NCBI GenBank assembly: GCA_027923505.1 | Contig: BROI01000018.1 | Location: 660,152-724,151 of the forward strand | DNA: 64,000 bases | From: Mayamaea pseudoterrestris | Lineage: Eukaryota; Bacillariophyta; Bacillariophyceae; Sellaphorales; Sellaphoraceae | Direction: 5' to 3' | In this document: positions 57,501 to 64,000 of the stretch, one piece after another | Layout: every line of letters begins with the position of its first letter | Numbering within the stretch: position 1 is the first letter of the stretch | Translations under genes and position numbers: made by a program | Notes under the pieces: generated by a model | Told to the model about the DNA's origin: nothing | What the model saw: only the letters and a program-made list of their open reading frames with translations | Database searches by the model: none

Positions 57501-60500
57501 AAACATGTCCAGGGTATGCCATTGACAGGTGCATAGTCTCAAATGGTGCCAAAAGGACTGCCTGGAGGCTGACACCATGGGTACGGCCTCCACTGTGGGT
57601 ATGGCCAACACCACAAGTTGCAGATTCTTCCCTGTCAAACGCCCCATGCCCTGGCCACCCAAATACCCAATGAGTCAGGCAAAACATGTCCAGGGTATGC
57701 CATTGACAGGTGCATAGTCTCAAATGGTGCAAAAAGGACTGCCTGGAGGCTGACACCATGGGTACGGCCTCCACTGTGGGTATGGCCAACACCACAAGTT
57801 GCAGATTCTTCCCTGTCAAACGCCCCATGCCCTGGCCACCCAAATACCCAATGAGTCAGGCAAAACATGTCCAGGGTATGCCATTGACAGGTGCATAGTC
57901 TCAAATGGTGCAAAAAGGACTGCCTGGAGGCTGACAACAACATGGGTACGGCCTCCACTGTGGGTATGGCCAACACCACAAGTTGCAGATTCTTCCCTGT
58001 CAAACGCCCCATGCCCTGGCCACCCAAATACCCAATGAGTCAGGCAAAACATGTCCAGGGTATGCCATTGACAGGTGCATAGTCTCAAATGGTGCAAAAA
58101 GGACTGCCTGGAGGCTGACACCATGGGTACGGCCTCCACTGTGGGTATGGCCAACACCACAAGTTGCAGATTCTTCCCTGTCAAACGCCCCATGCCCTGG
58201 CCACCCAAATACCCAATGAGTCAGGCAAAACATGTCCAGGGTATGCCATTGACAGGTGCATAGTCTCAAATGGTGCAAAAAGGACTGCCTGGAGGCTGAC
58301 AACATGGGTACGGCCTCCACTGTGGGTATGGCCAACACCACAAGTTGCAGATTCTTCCCTGTCAAACGCCCCATGCCCTGGCCACCCAAATACCCAATGA
58401 GTCAGGCAAAACATGTCCAGGGTATGCCATTGACAGGTGCATAGTCTCAAATGGTGCAAAAAGGACTGCCTGGAGGCTGACACCATGGGTACGGCCTCCA
58501 CTGTGGGTATGGCCAACACCACAAGTTGCAGATTCTTCCCTGTCAAACGCCCCATGCCCTGGCCACCCAAATACCCAATGAGTCAGGCAAAACATGTCCA
58601 GGGTATGCCATTGACAGGTGCATAGTCTCAAATGGTGCAAAAAGGACTGCCTGGAGGCTGACACCATGGGTACGGCCTCCACTGTGGGTATGGCCAACAC
58701 CACAAGTTGCAGATTCTTCCCTGTCAAACGCCCCATGCCCTGGCCACCCAAATACCCAATGAGTCAGGCAAAACATGTCCAGGGTATGCCATTGACAGGT
58801 GCAGAGTCTCAAATGGTGCAAAAAGGACTGCCTGGAGGCTGAAAACCATGGGTACGGCCTCCACTGTGGGTATGGCCAACACCACAAGTTGCAGATTCTT
58901 CCCTGTCAAACGCCCCATGCCCTGGCCACCCAAATACCCAATGAGTCAGGCAAAACATGTCCAGGGTATGCCATTGACAGGTGCATAGTCTCAAATGGTG
59001 CAAAAAGGACTGCCTGGAGGCTGACACCATGGGTACGGCCTCCACTGTGGGTATGGCCAACACCACAAGTTGCAGATTCTTCCCTGTCAAACGCCCCATG
59101 CCCCGGCCACCCAAATACCCAATGAGTCAGGCAAAACATGTCCAGGGTATGCCATTGACAGGTGCATAGTCTCAAATGGTGCAAAAAGGACTGCCTGGAG
59201 GCTGACAACATGGGTACGGCCTCCACTGTGGGTATGGCCAACACCACAAGTTGCAGATTCTTCCCTGTCAAACGCCCCATGCCCTGGCCACCCAAATACC
59301 CAATGAGTCAGGCAAAACATGTCCAGGGTATGCCATTGACAGGTGCAGAGTCTCAAATGGTGCAAAAAGGACTGCCTGGAGGCTGAAAACATGGGTACGG
59401 CCTCCACTGTGGGTATGGCCAACACCACAAGTTGCAGATTCTTCCCTGTCAAACGCCCCATGCCCTGGCCACCCAAATACCCAATGAGTCAGGCAAAACA
59501 TGTCCAGGGTATGCCATTGACAGGTGCATAGTCTCAAATGGTGCAAAAAGGACTGCCGGAGGCTGACACCATGGGTACGGCCTCCACTGTGGGTATGGCC
59601 AACACCACAAGTTGCAGATTCTTCCCTGTCAAACGCCCCATGCCCTGGCCACCCAAATACCCAATGAGTCAGGCAAAACATGTCCAGGGTATGCCATTGA
59701 CAGGTGCATAGTCTCAAATGGTGCCAAAAGGACTGCCTGGAGGCTGAAAACATGGGTACGGCCTCCACTGTGGGTATGGCCAACACCACAAGTTGCAGAT
59801 TCTTCCCTGTCAAACGCCCCATGCCCTGGCCACCCAAATACCCAATGAGTCAGGCAAAACATGTCCAGGGTATGCCATTGACAGGTGCATAGTCTCAAAT
59901 GGTGCAAAAAGGACTGCCTGGAGGCTGACAACATGGGTACGGCCTCCACTGTGGGTATGGCCAACACCACAAGTTGCAGATTCTTCCCTGTCAAACGCCC
60001 CATGCCCTGGCCACCCAAATACCCAATGAGTCAGGCAAAACATGTCCAGGGTATGCCATTGACAGGTGCATAGTCTCAAATGGTGCAAAAAGGACTGCCT
60101 GGAGGCTGACAACATGGGTACGGCCTCCACTGTGGGTATGGCCAACACCACAAGTTGCAGATTCTTCCCTGTCAAACGCCCCATGCCCTGGCCACCCAAA
60201 TACCCAATGAGTCAGGCAAAACATGTCCAGGGTATGCCATTGACAGGTGCATAGTCTCAAATGGTGCAAAAAGGACTGCCTGGAGGCTGACACCATGGGT
60301 ACGGCCTCCACTGTGGGTATGGCCAACACCACAAGTTGCAGATTCTTCCCTGTCAAACGCCCCATGCCCTGGCCACCCAAATACCCAATGAGTCAGGCAA
60401 AACATGTCCAGGGTATGCCATTGACAGGTGCATAGTCTCAAATGGTGCAAAAAGGACTGCCTGGAGGCTGACAACATGGGTACGGCCTCCACTGTGGGTA

Positions 60501-63500
60501 TGGCCAACACCACAAGTTGCAGATTCTTCCCTGTCAAACGCCCCATGCCCTGGCCACCCAAATACCCAATGAGTCAGGCAAAACATGTCCAGGGTATGCC
60601 ATTGACAGGTGCATAGTCTCAAATGGTGCAAAAAGGACTGCCTGGAGGCTGACAACATGGGTACGGCCTCCACTGTGGGTATGGCCAACACCACAAGTTG
60701 CAGATTCTTCCCTGTCAAACGCCCCATGCCCTGGCCACCCAAATACCCAATGAGTCAGGCAAAACATGTCCAGGGTATGCCATTGACAGGTGCATAGTCT
60801 CAAATGGTGCAAAAAGGACTGCCTGGAGGCTGACACCATGGGCACGGCCTCCACTGTGGGTATGGCCACCACCACAAGTTGCAGATTCTTCCCTGTCAAA
60901 CGCCCCATGCCCTGGCCACCCAAATACCCAATGAGTCAGGCAAAACATGTCCAGGGTATGCCATTGACAGGTGCATAGTCTCAAATGGTGCAAAAAGGAC
61001 TGCCTGGAGGCTGACACCATGGGTACGGCCTCCACTGTGGGTATGGCCAACACCACAAGTTGCAGATTCTTCCCTGTCAAACGCCCCATGCCCTGGCCAC
61101 CCAAATACCCAATGAGTCAGGCAAAACATGTCCAGGGTATGCCATTGACAGGTGCATAGTCTCAAATGGTGCAAAAAGGACTGCCTGGAGGCTGACAACA
61201 TGGGTACGGCCTCCACTGTGGGTATGGCCAACACCACAAGTTGCAGATTCTTCCCTGTCAAACGCCCCATGCCCTGGCCACCCAAATACCCAATGAGTCA
61301 GGCAAAACATGTCCAGGGTATGCCATTGACAGGTGCATAGTCTCAAATGGTGCAAAAAGGACTGCCTGGAGGCTGACACCATGGGTACGGCCTCCACTGT
61401 GGGTATGGCCAACACCACAAGTTGCAGATTCTTCCCTGTCAAACGCCCCATGCCCTGGCCACCCAAATACCCAATGAGTCAGGCAAAACATGTCCAGGGT
61501 ATGCCATTGACAGGTGCATAGTCTCAAATGGTGCAAAAAGGACTGCCTGGAGGCTGACAACCATGGGTACGGCCTCCACTGTGGGTATGGCCAACACCAC
61601 AAGTTGCAGATTCTTCCCTGTCAAACGCCCCATGCCCTGGCCACCCAAATACCCAATGAGTCAGGCAAAACATGTCCAGGGTATGCCATTGACAGGTGCA
61701 TAGTCTCAAATGGTGCAAAAAGGACTGCCTGGAGGCTGACACCATGGGTACGGCCTCCACTGTGGGTATGGCCAACACCACAAGTTGCAGATTCTTCCCT
61801 GTCAAACGCCCCATGCCCTGGCCACCCAAATACCCAATGAGTCAGGCAAAACATGTCCAGGGGATGCCATTGACAGGTGCATAGTCTCAAATGGTGCAAA
61901 AAGGACTGCCTGGAGGCTGACAACATGGGTACGGCCTCCACTGTGGGTATGGCCAACACCACAAGTTGCAGATTCTTCCCTGTCAAACGCCCCATGCCCT
62001 GGCCACCCAAATACCCAATGAGTCAGGCAAAACATGTCCAGGGTATGCCATTGACAGGTGCATAGTCTCAAATGGTGCAAAAAGGACTGCCTGGAGGCTG
62101 ACAACATGGGTACGGCCTCCACTGTGGGTATGGCCAACACCACAAGTTGCAGATTCTTCCCTGTCAAACGCCCCATGCCCTGGCCACCCAAATACCCAAT
62201 GAGTCAGGCAAAACATGTCCAGGGTATGCCATTGACAGGTGCATAGTCTCAAATGGTGCAAAAAGGACTGCCTGGAGGCTGACACCATGGGTACGGCCTC
62301 CACTGTGGGTATGGCCAACACCACAAGTTGCAGATTCTTCCCTGTCAAACGCCCCATGCCCTGGCCACCCAAATACCCAATGAGTCAGGCAAAACATGTC
62401 CAGGGTATGCCATTGACAGGTGCATAGTCTCAAATGGTGCAAAAAGGACTGCCTGGAGGCTGACACCATGGGTACGGCCTCCACTGTGGGTATGGCCAAC
62501 ACCACAAGTTGCAGATTCTTCCCTGTCAAACGCCCCATGCCCTGGCCACCCAAATACCCAATGAGTCAGGCAAAACATGTCCAGGGTATGCCATTGACAG
62601 GTGCATAGTCTCAAATGGTGCAAAAAGGACTGCCTGGAGGCTGACAACATGGGTACGGCCTCCACTGTGGGTATGGCCAACACCACAAGTTGCAGATTCT
62701 TCCCTGTCAAACGCCCCATGCCCTGGCCACCCAAATACCCAATGAGTCAGGCAAAACATGTCCAGGGTATGCCATTGACAGGTGCATAGTCTCAAATGGT
62801 GCAAAAAGGACTGCCTGGAGGCTGACAACATGGGTACGGCCTCCACTGTGGGTATGGCCAACACCACAAGTTGCAGATTCTTCCCTGTCAAACGCCCCAT
62901 GCCCTGGCCACCCAAATACCCAATGAGTCAGGCAAAACATGTCCAGGGTATGCCATTGACAGGTGCATAGTCTCAAATGGTGCAAAAAGGACTGCCTGGA
63001 GGCTGACACCATGGGTACGGCCTCCACTGTGGGTATGGCCAACACCACAAGTTGCAGATTCTTCCCTGTCAAACGCCCCATGCCCTGGCCACCCAAATAC
63101 CCAATGAGTCAGGCAAAACATGTCCAGGGTATGCCATTGACAGGTGCAGTCTCAAATGGTGCAAAAAGGACTGCCTGGAGGCTGACACAATGGGTACGGC
63201 CTCCACTGTGGGTATGGCCAACACCACAAGTTGCAGATTCTTCCCTGTCAAACGCCCCATGCCCTGGCCACCCAAATACCCAATGAGTCAGGCAAAACAT
63301 GTCCAGGGTATGCCATTGACAGGTGCATAGTCTCAAATGGTGCAAAAAGGACTGCCTGGAGGCTGACAACATGGGTACGGCCTCCACTGTGGGTATGGCC
63401 AACACCACAAGTTGCAGATTCTTCCCTGTCAAACGCCCCATGCCCTGGCCACCCAAATACCCAATGAGTCAGGCAAAACATGTCCAGGGTATGCCATTGA

Positions 63501-64000
63501 CAGGTGCATAGTCTCAAATGGTGCAAAAAGGACTGCCTGGAGGCTGACACCATGGGTACGGCCTCCACTGTGGGTATGGCCAACACCACAAGTTGCAGAT
63601 TCTTCCCTGTCAAACGCCCCATGCCCTGGCCACCCAAATACCCAATGAGTCAGGCAAAACATGTCCAGGGTATGCCATTGAGGGCTGGGGAAGGGGCCGC
63701 GGGGGGGCTGACGACATGGGTACGGCCTCCACTGTGGGTATGGCCAACACCACAAGTTGCAGATTCTTCCCTGTCAAACGCCCCATGCCCTGGCCACCCA
63801 AATACCCAATGAGTCAGGCAAAACATGTCCAGGGTATGCCATTGACAGGTGCATAGTCTCAAATGGTGCAAAAAGGACTGCCTGGAGGCTGAAAACATGG
63901 GTACGGCCTCCACTGTGGGTATGGCCAACACCACAAGTTGCAGATTCTTCCCTGTCAAACGCCCCATGCCCTGGCCACCCAAATACCCAATGAGTCAAGC
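48541..64000 (+). repeat. 181-bp satellite array (about 85 units, continues past the window)
   Basis: The unit, taken from GGCCACCCAAATACCCAATG, recurs every 181 bp with few exceptions over 15.5 kb. Exceptions include a shortened unit at about 51,535, a 12-bp loss at about 54,215, shortened units at about 55,060 and 55,580, and 1-4-bp insertions such as near 57,395 and 57,935. The unit shows no clear similarity to the 352-bp repeat. Because 181 is not a multiple of three, the frame shifts at every unit; the repeated 78-, 74- and 129-codon frames on both strands are artefacts. The first units at 48,541-48,720 are the most diverged. The right border is outside the window. Confidence 0.97.
63681..63712 (+). 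other. G-rich patch replacing part of one 181-bp unit
   Basis: After CCATTG the expected ~49 bases are replaced by about 31 bases of gggctggggaaggggccgcg followed by a G-run and CTGAC. The neighbouring units are nearly perfect. Confidence 0.8.

Noticed and set aside
48483-63998. Dozens of overlapping 74-, 78- and 129-codon frames on both strands in the 181-bp array
   Set aside because: They repeat with the satellite and end when the frame shifts at each 181-bp unit. No constraint is visible at codon positions.
42486-64000. CRISPR-like repetition
   Set aside because: Units are directly adjacent tandem copies of 352 or 181 bp with no unique spacers, and the genome is eukaryotic.

Overview
The window looks like nuclear DNA of a diatom or a close stramenopile relative. 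The clearest marker is a fucoxanthin-chlorophyll/LHC-family gene (16737-17713) whose precursor starts with a signal peptide ending in an AAAFAP-type plastid-entry motif. Genes are compact and carry short GT-AG introns (mostly 74-165 bp, several starting GTACGT). Neighbouring genes alternate strand, and the mobile element is a Ty1/copia retrotransposon with a diatom-like polyprotein. No bacterial operon structure, tRNA, rRNA or CRISPR array was found. Splice joins were worked out by hand from motif continuity and reading phase.

Layout, left to right. 1-29.4 kb is gene-rich: the start of a type II membrane protein (minus, runs off the left edge), an endonuclease/exonuclease/phosphatase-fold protein, an unknown two-exon acidic protein, a small protein with two Cys/His zinc-like motifs, a 3175-aa ATR checkpoint kinase in three exons, the LHC protein, a mitochondrial-type 3-hydroxyacyl-CoA dehydrogenase, two decayed leucine-rich-repeat-like genes, a small unknown two-exon gene, the catalytic small subunit of DNA primase, and a family 2 glycosyltransferase. 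30.3-35.4 kb is a complete but mutated copia element with 5-bp target duplications (CAACC), two unequal LTRs and three ORFs separated by two frame breaks. 36.3-41.1 kb holds a head-to-head pair of secretory-signal multi-pass membrane proteins and a stand-alone La-motif protein.

42.5-64.0 kb is satellite DNA. It begins with about 6 kb of a 352-bp repeat that is a dimer of two diverged halves (179 + 173 bp). At about 48,540 it abuts at least 15.5 kb of a different 181-bp satellite that runs off the right edge. Both unit sizes are near nucleosomal length, so the window probably records the edge of a heterochromatic domain (centromeric, pericentromeric or subtelomeric); the sequence alone cannot say which.

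The most interesting signals are the two satellites and a 42-bp minisatellite found twice, at 597-893 and 29575-29934. Both copies lie in spacers next to gene 5' ends. Most copies carry TGACGC or TGACGT cores, and 42 bp is close to four helical turns, so the cores would lie on one face of the DNA. The conserved genes (ATR, primase, HADH, LHC, glycosyltransferase) appear intact, whereas the LRR-like genes, the retrotransposon and part of the 352-bp array contain many small indels.
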